Shown here: piece by piece, positions 7,849-20,700 of the stretch
How the letters are laid out: each line of letters opens with the position of its first letter
Position numbering within the stretch: position 1 is the stretch's first letter
DNA from: Shewanella chilikensis
Lineage (GTDB): Bacteria; Pseudomonadota; Gammaproteobacteria; Enterobacterales; Shewanellaceae
Direction of reading: 5' to 3'
DNA length: 43,098 nucleotides
NCBI RefSeq assembly: GCF_002836945.1
Contig: NZ_NIJM01000037.1
Span: forward strand, 1 to 43,098
The notes under the pieces: generated by a model
Database searches by the model: none
What the model was told of the DNA's origin: nothing
What the model saw: the letters and a program-made list of their open reading frames with translations, nothing else
Position numbers and translations under genes: made by a program

Positions 7849-8949
7849 ATGAAATTTTCGATCGATAGGGATGCCCTATTAAAGCCGCTCCAGTTGGTCA
7901 GTGGCGCGGTGGAAAGACGCCATAACTTGCCCATTCTGGCAAACCTCCTGGTGGAAGTAAGTAATCACTCACTCAAGATGACGGGTACAGATCTTGAGGT
8001 GGAACTGGTTGGCAGTGCTGAGGTCAGTGGCGAAGTGCAGGAAGGGCGCACCACAGTGCCGGCCAAGAAACTGCTCGATATCGTCAAGTCACTGCCTGAG
8101 CAGAGCGAAATCAAAATCGAACAGCAGGAAAACAAGTGGCTGCTTCGCAGCGGTCGCAGCCGTTTCTCGTTGGCGACGCTACCGGCGGAAGAATACCCCA
8201 ATGTCGAGAGTTTCCAGCCTGCCATCGAATTTAACCTCAAGCAGGGCACACTCAAGTCACTGATAGATGCCACTCAGTTTTCCATGGCCAACCAGGATGT
8301 GCGTTACTATCTCAACGGTTTGCTGCTGGAAACCGAGGGTAATGTACTGCGTGCCATTGCAACAGACGGCCACCGCTTGGCTCTGAGTCACAGAGAGATA
8401 GCAGCCTCTTTGCCGGAAAATCAGGTGATCGTGCCTCGTAAAGGGGTGATGGAGCTGGCTCGCCTGCTGGACAGTGAAGATCAGGATATCCATATTGCCA
8501 TTGGTGATAACGCCATTCGTGCTACCACAGCCAGCGCCGAGTTCACCAGTAAGTTGGTGGATGGTCGCTTCCCGGATTATCGCCGGGTATTGCCCAAAGG
8601 CGGCGACAAGATAGTGCTGGCCAGTCGCAATCAGCTTAAACAAGCGCTATTGCGGGCATCTATCTTGTCCAATGAGAAGTTCCGTGGTGTCAGGGTGCAG
8701 CTGGAAAATGCGCTGCTCAAGATCACCGCCAACAACCCGGAACAGGAAGAAGCCGAAGAGATCATCGATGTGGATTATGCCGGTCAGCCGCTCGAAATCG
8801 GCTTCAACGTCTCTTATCTGCTGGATGTGCTCAATGGCCTCAAGGCCGATGAAGTCAGGATTACCCTCAGTGATGGTAACTCCAGCGCCTTGATTGAAAA
8901 CCACGTCGAGGAAGACTCCATGTACGTGGTGATGCCGATGCGCCTCTAG
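7849..8949 (+). CDS. dnaN: DNA polymerase III beta subunit (sliding clamp)
   Basis: A dimer of this 366-aa protein encircles DNA and tethers polymerase III and other factors. It has the three-domain clamp layout, beginning MKFSIDRDALLKPLQLVSGA and including LPILANLLVE, the central NQDVRYYLNGLLLE and the C-terminal YVVMPMRL, the conserved end of the protein-binding cleft. Its length equals that of the E. coli clamp. It lies 15 nt after dnaA and 19 nt before recF, consistent with one operon. Confidence 0.98.
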   Translation: MKFSIDRDALLKPLQLVSGAVERRHNLPILANLLVEVSNHSLKMTGTDLEVELVGSAEVSGEVQEGRTTVPAKKLLDIVKSLPEQSEIKIEQQENKWLLRSGRSRFSLATLPAEEYPNVESFQPAIEFNLKQGTLKSLIDATQFSMANQDVRYYLNGLLLETEGNVLRAIATDGHRLALSHREIAASLPENQVIVPRKGVMELARLLDSEDQDIHIAIGDNAIRATTASAEFTSKLVDGRFPDYRRVLPKGGDKIVLASRNQLKQALLRASILSNEKFRGVRVQLENALLKITANNPEQEEAEEIIDVDYAGQPLEIGFNVSYLLDVLNGLKADEVRITLSDGNSSALIENHVEEDSMYVVMPMRL

Positions 8950-8968
8950 GGGCGACTTTGGGCCATAA

Positions 8969-10051
8969 ATGAGTCTAACTCGTCTCAATATTCAAGCTTT
9001 TCGTAATATCGATTCAGCCCAACTGCTCCCCGGCACTGGGCTGAATCTTATTTACGGCCAAAATGGCAGTGGCAAAACCAGTGTCCTGGAGGCGATTTAC
9101 TTTCTGGGGATGGGGCGCTCGTTTCGCAGTCATCTGTCTCAGAGGGTGATCAATAACCAACAGGATCAGTTGACTCTGTTTGCCAATTTGAGCCTGCCCT
9201 CCGGTGACAGTAAGTTGGGGCTGCGGCGGTTTCGCAGCGGCGAAACCGAGGTCAGAATGGATGGCGAGAAGATAAAGCGCCTGTCTGTGCTGGCCGACAC
9301 CCTGCCTATTCAGGTAATAACCCCAGAGAGCTTTTCACTGTTGTTTGAAGGCCCCAAGGCCAGGCGCCAGTTTATCGACTGGGGGGCGTTTCATTGCGAT
9401 CCGCAGTTTTATCAGGCTTGGGTTAATGTCAGACGAATTCTTAAACAGCGTAATCAGTTACTTAAGGATGGTGCTGCCTATCAGCAAATCGCATTCTGGG
9501 ACCGGGATTTTGTCCGTTACACCGAGTTGGTCACCGAGATACGAAAGGCATATGTAGACTCGTTAAATGAACTACTTAAGGGTATAATCGGGGAGTTTCT
9601 ACCACAGGTTGATATCAAGGTTTCTTTTACCCGTGGTTGGGATAGTAAAACTGAGTTTGCGGCCCTGTTGCAGGCGTCTTATTCCCGGGATCTATCCATG
9701 GGGCACACAGTCAGTGGCCCCCATAAAGCTGACTTGAGACTCAGAGTGGGTAATCTGCCCGCTCAGGATGCTTTGTCTCGTGGTCAACTGAAGTTGTTGG
9801 TGTGTGCATTACGAATAGCACAGGGAAAGTTGCTTAAACAACAAATAGATAAGAATAGTATCTATCTGGTCGACGATCTGCCGTCAGAGCTGGATGCGAA
9901 ACACAGGAAGTTATTGCTGCGGCAGTTGAGCGAAACCGGGGCGCAAGTGTTTGTCACTGCGATTGACCCGGCGGCAATATCAGATTCATTAAGCACGCCC
10001 CCCAGCCGAATTTTTCAGGTGGAACAGGGGCGGGTAACGGTCATTGAATAA
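8969..10051 (+). CDS. recF: DNA recombination and replication protein RecF
   Basis: RecF is an SMC-like ATPase that directs RecA loading at single-strand gaps with RecO and RecR. The 360-aa product shows Walker [16 protein letters not shown] near residues 30-44, an ABC-type signature region ([14 protein letters not shown]) and Walker B ([12 protein letters not shown]). It lies between dnaN and gyrB with short gaps (16 nt to gyrB). The length is normal. Confidence 0.97.
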   Translation: MSLTRLNIQAFRNIDSAQLLPGTGLNLIYGQNGSGKTSVLEAIYFLGMGRSFRSHLSQRVINNQQDQLTLFANLSLPSGDSKLGLRRFRSGETEVRMDGEKIKRLSVLADTLPIQVITPESFSLLFEGPKARRQFIDWGAFHCDPQFYQAWVNVRRILKQRNQLLKDGAAYQQIAFWDRDFVRYTELVTEIRKAYVDSLNELLKGIIGEFLPQVDIKVSFTRGWDSKTEFAALLQASYSRDLSMGHTVSGPHKADLRLRVGNLPAQDALSRGQLKLLVCALRIAQGKLLKQQIDKNSIYLVDDLPSELDAKHRKLLLRQLSETGAQVFVTAIDPAAISDSLSTPPSRIFQVEQGRVTVIE

Positions 10052-10058
10052 CCGATGA

Positions 10059-12485
<2,427 letters not shown>

Positions 12486-12505
12486 TCAAACTGCTTATTG
12501 TTTTT

Positions 12506-12534
12506 AAAAGGAAGGCTTCTGGCCTTCCTTTTTT
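12506..12534 (+). terminator. Intrinsic terminator after gyrB
   Basis: An 11-bp perfect stem (12506-12516 with 12522-12532, loop TTCTG) ends in a run of T residues, 20 nt after the gyrB stop codon. The A-rich 5' side means it could work weakly in the other direction too. Confidence 0.88.
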
Positions 12535-12550
12535 ATTGGATGTTCGCCGC

Positions 12551-12578
12551 GTTTACTTTGTTAAATAGTGATTATACT
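12551..12578 (+). promoter_or_regulatory. Possible promoter for the HDOD gene
   Basis: TATACT at 12573-12578 is preceded by TGAT, close to an extended -10. The -35 region (GTTTAC, 12551-12556, spacer 16) is weak. Its position between the gyrB terminator and the gene at 12616 supports it. Confidence 0.4.
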
Positions 12579-12615
12579 GAACCATCTTGGGTAAAATAAT
12601 TGCGCAGGAAATCAA

Positions 12616-13668
12616 TTGATAGGACTCTTCAGGAAACTGTTTAATCTCAGGGAAAACGTTGAAGTAGAGCGACCGAAAAGCTTCAACGAAGCCCCGCCCA
12701 ATATTCAGTATGAGCAGCAAATCTTGAGTCGCTCGCGGGAGATCACCGCCGAGAGCGATGAGCTGGTGGCCGCCGTCGATGCTACGGCTCTGTTTTACAG
12801 TTTACTGTTCTCCGTCAGCAGCCAAAATAACGGTGGTGTTGCCAATAAACTCGAAAAGCGGGTCATGAGCGACATTGAGCAGGCTCTGGCCTCACCGCAG
12901 CAGATAGCCGATTCTGTACTGCAGATCCCTGGCCGAATACTGGAGCTGGACAACAAACTCAGCGATCCTGAATTTGATAATCAGGATATAGTCGCGCTTA
13001 TTCAGCAAGATCCCGTGTTGAGTGCCGAGGTTATCCGCATCTGTAACTCGGCGGCATTTCGCCGCAGCGAGCGGCAGATAACCAGTCTTCAGCAGGCTCT
13101 GGTTCAATTGGGTAGCAACAGACTGAGACGGATAGTGACTACCTGCATGATGAAAGAGATGATAGATATCAAACCCATCTACTTTCGCCGCTTTGGAGCC
13201 CATTTGTGGCGCCATTCACTGCAGGTGGCTTTCCTGGCGGGAGAACTGGAAACCGAAGAACCGGATACTGCTTTTATGGTGGGCCTGCTGCACGATGTCG
13301 GCAAGATAGCCATCTTCAAGCTGTTGCTCGATGCATTTATTCAAGTCGAGCCTGGCGAGCAGCCCAAGTCCTGGCTGTTTCGTCAGGTGATGACGGCGCG
13401 CTCCTTGTCATTGAGCAGTCTACTGGTGAGCTGCTGGCAGTTGCCCAAGGCATTTGAGACTGTATTGCAACCTTTGGCCAATGTCGGTGCCAAGCCGGAA
13501 AATCGTTTAAGCCAGCTGATTTGGCAAGCCAATCTGCTCAGTGAATGTTCTATGCTGGTGCAAGAGGATAAGTTGCCCCCGGAATTGCTGGACGCCTTGT
13601 TGAAAGAAGCCAATATCAGCCGGGAAATGTTTGAACAGTGGCATCAGAAACTGCTTGAAATAAAATGA
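12616..13668 (+). CDS. HDOD domain protein, 350 aa
   Basis: HDOD proteins carry an HD-related fold that often lacks full phosphohydrolase motifs and act in signal transduction; the exact role here is unknown. The start is TTG at 12616 with CAGGAA close upstream. An N-terminal segment of about 75 residues has no recognised domain. The HDOD domain then runs from about residue 90 (LASPQQIADSVLQIPGRILEL) through IQQDPVLSAEVIRICNSAAF, LQQALVQLGSNRLRRIVT and GLLHDVGKIAIFKLL, which keeps an HD pair. No receiver, EAL or GGDEF domain is attached. It is a single-gene unit with its own promoter and a shared terminator, placed between gyrB and glyS. Confidence 0.85.
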   Translation: MIGLFRKLFNLRENVEVERPKSFNEAPPNIQYEQQILSRSREITAESDELVAAVDATALFYSLLFSVSSQNNGGVANKLEKRVMSDIEQALASPQQIADSVLQIPGRILELDNKLSDPEFDNQDIVALIQQDPVLSAEVIRICNSAAFRRSERQITSLQQALVQLGSNRLRRIVTTCMMKEMIDIKPIYFRRFGAHLWRHSLQVAFLAGELETEEPDTAFMVGLLHDVGKIAIFKLLLDAFIQVEPGEQPKSWLFRQVMTARSLSLSSLLVSCWQLPKAFETVLQPLANVGAKPENRLSQLIWQANLLSECSMLVQEDKLPPELLDALLKEANISREMFEQWHQKLLEIK

Positions 13669-13695
13669 AAAAACGCGCCTTTCGGCGCGTTTTTT
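13668..13695. terminator. Bidirectional terminator between the HDOD gene and glyS
   Basis: A 12-bp perfect stem (13668-13679 with 13684-13695, loop TTTC) has an A-run on its left and a T-run on its right. It can therefore end transcription of both convergent genes. It overlaps the last base of the HDOD stop codon. Confidence 0.9.
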
Positions 13696-13722
13696 AGCTG
13701 TTTGGCATCACTGCAACTGCCA

Positions 13723-15792
13723 TCACTGCAACAGTGATATATCGGCCACCCGCAGGAACTGATTTCGCAGCTGGTTCAGCAGTGCCAGACGATTGCGGCG
13801 CAGCGCCTCATCGTCGGCCATTACCATCACATCTTCAAAGAAGGTATCTACCGGCTCTTTCAGCGTTGATAACAGGGTCAATCCCTGTTGATATTCCCCT
13901 TTGGCAAACAAGGGCTCAAGTTGTGGCTGAAGTGAGCTCAGAACTTGATTCAGGGCCTTCTCTGCATCTTCCTGCAGCAGGGCTGTATCGACTTCGCTTG
14001 GCAACTCACCTTCAACCTTGGCGAGAATATTGGAAACCCGCTTGTTGGCTGCGGCCAGAGAGGCGGCCTGTTCCAAGCTGCGGAAATGGCTGACGGCCTG
14101 GATACGGCTGTCAAAGTCGGCCGGACGAGTCGGACGACGGGCCAGAACCGCCAGAATGACATCGGTACTGATGCCTTTATCCTGATACCAGGCGCGGAAA
14201 CGGCCCATCAGGAATTCCAGCACCTCTTCGGCGCAGTTCTGATTACTGAGGTTGCTGCCGTGGGCCTTGATGGCGCTGGCAATCAGCTCGACCAGATCCA
14301 GTGGCAGTTTGTTCTCAACAATGATCCTCAGTACACCTATGGCCGCGCGGCGCAGGGCAAAGGGGTCGGCAGCGCCTTTAGGTGCCTGGCCGATACCGAA
14401 TATCCCGCTCAGGGTATCCAGCTTTTCTGCCAGTGCAACGGCGCAGGATACCGGCGCTGTAGGCACAGTATCACCGGAGAACTTGGGCTTGTACTGTTCT
14501 TCCAGTGCCAGGGCAACCGCTTCGGTTTCCCCTTCGAGGCGCGCGTAATGCATGCCCATGGTGCCTTGGGTGTCGGTAAATTCCATAACCATATTGGTCA
14601 TCAAATCGGCCTTGGACAACAGACCGGCCCGTTTGGCATCGGCTTGGTTGGCATCGATTTTGGCCGCAATGGCTTCGGCCACACAGGAGATGCGCTCCAC
14701 TCTGTCTTTAAGGGTGCCCAATTGTTTCTGGAATACCACGGTTTCCAGGCTGGCAATGCGGGACTCGAGTGATTGCTTTTTATCTGTGTTAAAGAAGAAT
14801 TCGGCATCGGCCAGGCGAGGGCGGACAACTTTCTCATTCCCGGCAATGATTTGCGCCGGATCTTTGGACTCAATATTGGTCACAAAGATGAAGTTGGGCA
14901 TCAGCTTATTGTTGCCATCAAATACCGGGAAGTATTTCTGATCGCCTTTCATTGTGTAGACCAGGGCCTCGGCAGGCACCTGCAAAAACTTCTCTTCAAA
15001 AGCCGCTGTCAGTACCACTGGCCACTCAACTAAGGAGGCGACTTCTTCAAGCAGTTCGTCGGCGATATCGGCACGGCCACCCAACTCGGCAGCGGCTTTT
15101 TCGGCGTCTGTCTTGATGATATCCATTCTGGCCTGATAGTCGGCAATCACCTTGCCGCGCTCTTTCAAGCTGCTGAGGTAGTTGTCGGCATGATCCAGCT
15201 CGAAGCTGGCTTCGCCCATAAAGCGGTGACCACGAACGGTACGTGCCGAGTTGATACCCAACAGCTCACCGGCAACCAGCTTGTCACCCAACAAGATGGT
15301 AACTGTGTGCACGGGGCGGATAAATTGAGTCTTGTTGCTGCCCCAGCGCATAGGCTTGGGGATAGGCAACTTGTCCAGGGCGCGCTGTGCCATGGTCGGG
15401 ATCAGGCTTTCAGTGGTCACACCTTCAACCTTGGCGCGGTGCAGTAGCCATTCACCCTTGTCTGTCACCAGACGCTCGGCTTCGGCAACGCTGATACCAT
15501 TGCCGCGGGCCCAGCCTTCGGCGGCCTTGGTTGGCTTGCCGTCGGCATCAAAGGCTGAACTGACCGCTGGGCCTCTTTTCTCAACCACTTTATCCTGTTG
15601 TGCCAGGGCCAGTTGCTCTACGTAGAGCGCCAAACGGCGCGGCGCGGCATACCAGTGTGCCTTGCTATAGCTGAGTTCGGCCTTGTCCAGCTCTTCGCAG
15701 AAGTTGTTTACAAAAGACTCTGCCAGAGTGCGCAGGGCTTTTGGTGGCAGCTCTTCGGTACCTATCTCTATGAGTAAGTTGTCAAAATTCAT
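13723..15792 (-). CDS. glyS: Glycyl-tRNA synthetase beta subunit
   Basis: With GlyQ this forms the alpha2-beta2 glycyl-tRNA synthetase; the beta chain binds tRNA. The 689-aa product starts [20 protein letters not shown] and has the HD-like and B3/B4-like blocks of the family plus a C-terminal anticodon-binding helical domain ([20 protein letters not shown]). Length is identical to E. coli GlyS. It starts 11 nt after glyQ. A 12-bp direct repeat (13706-13717 and 13721-13732, period 15) covers the stop codon, perhaps a small duplication at the gene end. Confidence 0.97.
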   Translation of the reverse strand: MNFDNLLIEIGTEELPPKALRTLAESFVNNFCEELDKAELSYSKAHWYAAPRRLALYVEQLALAQQDKVVEKRGPAVSSAFDADGKPTKAAEGWARGNGISVAEAERLVTDKGEWLLHRAKVEGVTTESLIPTMAQRALDKLPIPKPMRWGSNKTQFIRPVHTVTILLGDKLVAGELLGINSARTVRGHRFMGEASFELDHADNYLSSLKERGKVIADYQARMDIIKTDAEKAAAELGGRADIADELLEEVASLVEWPVVLTAAFEEKFLQVPAEALVYTMKGDQKYFPVFDGNNKLMPNFIFVTNIESKDPAQIIAGNEKVVRPRLADAEFFFNTDKKQSLESRIASLETVVFQKQLGTLKDRVERISCVAEAIAAKIDANQADAKRAGLLSKADLMTNMVMEFTDTQGTMGMHYARLEGETEAVALALEEQYKPKFSGDTVPTAPVSCAVALAEKLDTLSGIFGIGQAPKGAADPFALRRAAIGVLRIIVENKLPLDLVELIASAIKAHGSNLSNQNCAEEVLEFLMGRFRAWYQDKGISTDVILAVLARRPTRPADFDSRIQAVSHFRSLEQAASLAAANKRVSNILAKVEGELPSEVDTALLQEDAEKALNQVLSSLQPQLEPLFAKGEYQQGLTLLSTLKEPVDTFFEDVMVMADDEALRRNRLALLNQLRNQFLRVADISLLQ

Positions 15793-15803
15793 TAGTTTCT
15801 ACC

Positions 15804-16709
15804 TCACTTGCACATTGGGAAGCCCAGGGCTTCACGCGCCTGGTAATAAGCTTCGGCTACCGCTTTGGCCATGGTGCGCACCCGCAGGATGTAGCGCTGA
15901 CGCTCGGTCACAGAGATGGCGTGACGGGCATCGAGCAGGTTGAAGGCGTGTGAGGCCTTCATCACTTGCTCATAAGCGGGCAGAGGCAGAGGTTTTTCCA
16001 GTGAAAGCAGGTGCTGACAGGTTTTTTCGCACTGATCGAACAGACCGAAAAGGAAGTCGACATCGGCATGTTCAAAGTTGTAGGTCGACTGCTCCACTTC
16101 GTTTTGGTGGAACACGTCACCATAGGTGATCCTTCCCATTGGGCCGTCGGTCCAAACCAGATCATAGACGCTGTCTACGCCCTGAATATACATGGCAAGA
16201 CGTTCTAGACCATAGGTGATTTCGCCGGTTACCGGGCTACACTCTAGGCCACCAACCTGTTGGAAATAGGTGAACTGGCTGACTTCCATACCGTTGAGCC
16301 AAACTTCCCAGCCCAGGCCCCAGGCACCCAGGGTAGGTGATTCCCAGTTGTCTTCAACGAAACGGATATCATGGATACTGGGGTCCACACCCAGGGCCTG
16401 CAGTGAGCCCAGGTACAGCTCCTGAATATTATCCGGTGAAGGTTTCAATACGACCTGAAACTGATAGTAGTGCTGAAGACGGTTGGGGTTTTCGCCATAG
16501 CGGCCGTCGGTAGGGCGGCGCGATGGTTGGACATACGCGCTGCTCATCGGCTCAGGGCCCAATGAACGCAAAAAGGTTTGTGGATGGAAGGTGCCGGCAC
16601 CGACCTCCATGTCCAGGGGTTGAACTATGGCGCAACCTTGCTGCGCCCAGTATTCTTGCAGGGTTAAGATAAAACCCTGGAATGTCTTCACGTCGTGTTT
16701 CGTCGTCAT
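15804..16709 (-). CDS. glyQ: Glycyl-tRNA synthetase alpha subunit
   Basis: The catalytic alpha chain of the bacterial tetrameric glycyl-tRNA synthetase, a class II enzyme. The 301-aa product has [20 protein letters not shown], the motif 2 region [20 protein letters not shown] and the conserved [20 protein letters not shown], and ends LGFPMCK. It is first in glyQ-glyS and divergent from tag. The length is as expected. Confidence 0.97.
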   Translation of the reverse strand: MTTKHDVKTFQGFILTLQEYWAQQGCAIVQPLDMEVGAGTFHPQTFLRSLGPEPMSSAYVQPSRRPTDGRYGENPNRLQHYYQFQVVLKPSPDNIQELYLGSLQALGVDPSIHDIRFVEDNWESPTLGAWGLGWEVWLNGMEVSQFTYFQQVGGLECSPVTGEITYGLERLAMYIQGVDSVYDLVWTDGPMGRITYGDVFHQNEVEQSTYNFEHADVDFLFGLFDQCEKTCQHLLSLEKPLPLPAYEQVMKASHAFNLLDARHAISVTERQRYILRVRTMAKAVAEAYYQAREALGFPMCK

Positions 16710-16746
16710 ATCTACTGCTGTCAGCTATTAATAGAAAATGGTTTCG

Positions 16747-16775
16747 ATTATACCTTGTCGATATAGGCTTATGTA
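16747..16775 (-). promoter_or_regulatory. Possible glyQ promoter
   Basis: On the minus strand a perfect -10 TATAAT (16747-16752) is preceded after 17 nt by a weak -35 TACATA (16770-16775). It lies 38 bp upstream of the glyQ start. Confidence 0.45.
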
Positions 16776-16818
16776 GGTTATTTTTTATCGGATTTAACGA
16801 TTTAAGGGATTTTGAGTA

Positions 16819-17382
16819 ATGGATATAGTTCGTTGTGGCTGGGTGACCGATGATCCTCTCTATCAGGAATATCACGACAAGGTATGGGGAAGGCCGGTTT
16901 ATGATGCCAAGGAACTGTTTGCCAAGCTCTGTCTCGATGGTCAGCAGGCTGGTTTATCTTGGCTGACCATTCTCAAAAAGCAGGCCAACTATGAACGCGC
17001 CTTTGCCGGGTTTGATCCCCAAGTTATTGCCGGGTTCGACCAAGCCAAGATAGAGGAATTGCTACAAGACCCAGGGATAGTACGCAATCGAGCCAAGGTG
17101 AATTCCATAGTTCGAAACGCCAAGGCATATCTGGCATTTGTGGAACAAGGTAATGATTTTTCAGAATTTCTTTGGGGTTTTGTCGGCGGGGTACCCAAAG
17201 TGAATCGCTTTGAAACCCTGACTCAGGTTCCGGCTCAGACAACCGAGTCAGAGGCTATGTCCAAGGCGCTGAAAAAACTGGGGTTTAACTTCTGTGGCCC
17301 GACGATTTGCTATGCCTTTATGCAGGCTGTAGGCATGGTCAACGATCATCTGTTGGATTGCTGTTGTTATCCCCATGATTAA
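16819..17382 (+). CDS. tag: DNA-3-methyladenine glycosylase I
   Basis: Tag removes 3-methyladenine from alkylated DNA. The 187-aa product starts MDIVRCGWVTDDPLYQEYHD. It keeps the zinc snap of the family (Cys6, His19, His177, Cys181), the base-pocket region LFAKLCLDGQQAGLSWLTIL and the helix-hairpin-helix part near VRNRAKV. Length equals E. coli Tag. The adjacent membrane-protein gene starts inside its last codons. The region between glyQ and tag is 109 bp. Confidence 0.95.
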   Translation: MDIVRCGWVTDDPLYQEYHDKVWGRPVYDAKELFAKLCLDGQQAGLSWLTILKKQANYERAFAGFDPQVIAGFDQAKIEELLQDPGIVRNRAKVNSIVRNAKAYLAFVEQGNDFSEFLWGFVGGVPKVNRFETLTQVPAQTTESEAMSKALKKLGFNFCGPTICYAFMQAVGMVNDHLLDCCCYPHD

Positions 17383-17734
17383 GTTTTCCCGGCGTCGCCG
17401 TTTTTTGCTGCTACTGTTTAGTTCTGGTCCGGGGCCTGGGCCCTTTGCGACGATAATCTATCTGCCATTGTGCATGCTATTCTGGATGTTTATCGCATTT
17501 GCTTTGGGTCGTTTATTGACGCTTAGTGATGGTGTTAGTGTGTTTATTGGAGCGCTATTTACATTGCCAACTCTGGCGCTGGTGAACTTGTGGGCCGTTC
17601 GGGTGGGTGATACTTTACTGCGACTCAGCTTTGGCAAACAAGCCATCATGCCTACACTCATCCGCTTCCTGTTGCCGGCGCTTGTTAGCTACCTATTGTT
17701 ATCTTTGGTATTGCTACTACTGCTTATAAAATAA
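17375..17734 (+). CDS. Small membrane protein of unknown function, 119 aa
   Basis: The start ATG overlaps the end of tag by 8 nt, so it is probably translated by coupling to tag. The product has a very basic N-terminus (MIKFSRRRRF), then three or four hydrophobic segments at about residues 24-46, 50-72 and 92-118, with a short glycine/proline stretch (SSGPGPGPF). No family is recognised. It may be a lineage-restricted inner-membrane protein. The stop codon lies next to the palindromic parS site at 17735. Confidence that it is a gene is good because of its position and its composition of clean hydrophobic blocks. Confidence 0.7.
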   Translation: MIKFSRRRRFLLLLFSSGPGPGPFATIIYLPLCMLFWMFIAFALGRLLTLSDGVSVFIGALFTLPTLALVNLWAVRVGDTLLRLSFGKQAIMPTLIRFLLPALVSYLLLSLVLLLLLIK

Positions 17735-17760
17735 AAGGATGTTCCACGTGGAACATCCTT
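17735..17760. promoter_or_regulatory. parS: parS site 1 inside a 26-bp perfect palindrome, also a likely terminator
   Basis: The 16-bp ParB site TGTTCCACGTGGAACA is at 17740-17755, and perfect symmetry extends 5 bp further on each side. On the minus strand it follows the propeller-amidohydrolase gene and is followed by TTTTATTTTAT, so it would also form an intrinsic terminator for that gene. It sits between two converging genes, where a ParB nucleation site disturbs no coding sequence. The core is identical to the two other copies in this window. Confidence 0.88.
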
Positions 17761-17786
17761 CCGTTTTACGTCGGGCTTAATCTTTT

Positions 17787-20700
17787 TTAAATATCTTCAA
17801 AGAAGAAGGGCTGGCGCTGCTTCCTATCACCATTGAGTTGATTCATGGTTTCGGCATCATAGAGTTTACCATTGACCATAGTATGAGTGACCCTGTCTGT
17901 GACCCTAATATCCTCCAGTGGGTTACCGTCGATAACAATAAGGTCGGCTAATTTGCCCGGCGTTATCGAACCAAGCTGATGGTCCATAGCGAAGGTCTTG
18001 GCGGGATAAAGCGTTGCTGTCTTCAGCACTTCCATATTGCTCATACCGCCCTGGGCAAACATCCACATCTCCCAATGAGCAGCCAAGCCTTCGCGCTGAC
18101 CATGGGCACCAATGTTGGGATGAATCCCCAATTGATTCACCTCATTGGCGACTCTGGCCACATTGAAGTGGTTGTAATGTTCATCCGGTGCGGTAGGCCT
18201 TCTCATGGAGCGAGCCCGCAACAGATCGGCTGGAACATATTTTGACAATCGTGGATGAGCCCAGACATCAGTCTTGTCGTACCAATAGTTTTCACCCGAA
18301 ATGCCGCCATAGGCCACCACCAGCGTGGGGGTGTAACCCACTTGGGTTTGGCTCCAGAACTGCTTAATATCGTTGTAGATTGCTGCTGCCGGCAGGGAGT
18401 GTTCCACTGTGGTGTGACCATCGGCAATCATGGTGAGATTATGTTGCAGCAGACTTCCTCCTTCTGGAACCACCATCATCTCCAGTTCTCTGGCTGCGGC
18501 TATGACTTGTTGACGCTGATTGCGTCTGGGTTGGTTATAGCTCTTGACGCTGAAAGCACCGACTTTTTTAAGTCGTTCGAGGTGGAATTTGGCATCATCC
18601 AATGAGTCTATGTGGCTGGTGTAGCCAGGTAAGTTGGCACCATAGAGTATGGTGCCGGTTGAGAAGATTCGCGGGCCAACAATCTTTCCGGCTTTTTGTT
18701 GCTCGCTGGCAGCAAAAATTTCGGTAGTGTCATTGGAGGGGTCATGGATGCTGGTAACCCCCAAGGCCAAGCCGGCATATAGCTGCCAGTTCTGCTGGGG
18801 GATGATTTCGCTTTCACCTTGAGCGCCATGGGCATGGGCGTCAAACAGACCTGGCATCAGTGTCTTACCTGAAATATCCACTAGCATGGCATCATCCGGA
18901 ATTTCCATGTCGGCTTCACCCACGGCTAGGATATGGTTATCTTTCACCAACACCACTCCCTTATCTATTACCCTATCATTCTCCATTGTGATGATCTTAC
19001 CGCCGACGAAAGCGATTGTTCCACGTGGAACATCTATCTCTGTCTGAAAACCAATCTCAGTAACTTGGACCTTGTCCTTAGCATTCTTCTCTCGATAGTC
19101 GTTATCCAGGCTCACTTGATAGAGCTCTGGGCCAAGGGTCCAATAGAGTTGATCGCTGTTGGCGCCCCAACTAATACTCTCACCGGCGCGGGTACTGAGC
19201 TGTGTTACCGGTAAATTAGTCGCCTTAGGCCCGATATCAACGGTTTCACCATGCTTGGCGAAGGGGGTGACCCAAACCCGGAAACGTTCCGCAAACGCGA
19301 GCTGTTTCCCATCGGGAGATACTCTGAATTCGGTGGCGTGTTTGCTGGTGTAGTGTACCCGCTTATCGAAACCACTAAGCGATATAGAGGCTAGCTGCGG
19401 CGTTTCACCATTCTCCATAAAGTAGACTCTGTCGTTGTCGGCACCAAACTGTGGCTGGAAGCCCTGAGCTGAGAGTTTCTTTAGTTCTTTACCATTGCTG
19501 TCAACCAGGTAGAGCCCGGGATCCTGACTCCAAGTTTTGGGGGTAATATAGCCACCGGCAATTTTACGAAACACAACTTGTTTGCCATCGGGAGAGAAGG
19601 TGGGCTCGATATATTTCCCCGGCTTTTGGGTAAGTGTTGTGGTTTTTCCTCCTCGGGCACTGATGGTTCTAACGCTGCCTTGTTGCTGATCATTCCATGT
19701 GGTAAACACCACTCGCTTACCGTCACGGGACCATTGAGGGAATAACTCTTCCAACTGTTCATCCAAACGGGTCAGGCGTTTCGGTTTGCCGTTCGGCAGT
19801 TGCTTTACCCAGATTTTTCCCAGAGCTTCGTAGATGACTTTGGTTCCATCTGGCGACACCTGAGCCATGCGCAGCATTTTGACATCCAGTTGCTGCTGAT
19901 CTATATCCTGCTTAAAGCGCACCGTCGGCTGCACAGCAAGCTCTGTGGTGACATTGAATGGGATCTCTGCCGCTTGCTTGGAAGCCAGTTCGAGCTTGTG
20001 GATTTTGCCTTTTGCCCAGAAATAGATCTCTGCACTATCTGGGCTCCAGGCCATAGTGGGATAAACACCGTGTATCGCCCAGGTTTCCTGCATGTCTCTG
20101 TCAAGGTCACCATAGAGCTTTTGCTCTTTACCGGAAGCCAGATCCAACAAGTATAAGGTTGACTGAAAACCGTCGCGTTTGATGTAGGCCAACTGTTTAC
20201 CATCCGGGCTCGGGGTCGGCCTGATGGCGCCACCAGTGCCCTCGACAAGCACTTCGATATTCCCGGTTTGGGTATCGTAGCGTTTTATCTTGTATATGCC
20301 TTTGACCGAGTCTTTGGAGTAGTGGAAGGTTTTACCCGGGGTGGCATCTTGGCTGAAATAGATATATCGGCCGTCAGGGGAATAGGCGGGTTCACCCAGG
20401 TCTTTCTGATCATTTGGCCGCTCGGTGAGTTTAACTCCTTCGCCACCGGCAATATGATAAAGCCAGACTTCACCGGCACCTAGACTGCGGCTGGCTGTGA
20501 AGTGCTTTCGCGCCACCAGATATTGGGAGTCTGGGCTCCAGGCCGGGCTGTTGAGCAGGCGGAATGTTTCATTGGTTACCGGACGCGGATTACTGCCGTC
20601 AGCATTCATTACCCAGATGTTGTCGCCGCCATCTTGATCCGACGTAAAGGCAATGTATTTGCCATCAGGGCTGTAGACGGGTTGCATCTGCCAGGCTATG

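Noticed and set aside
19692..19707. A degenerate parS-like sequence (ATTCCATGTGGTAAAC)
   Set aside because: It has too many mismatches to the 16-mer for confident ParB binding. Only the three perfect sites are reported.
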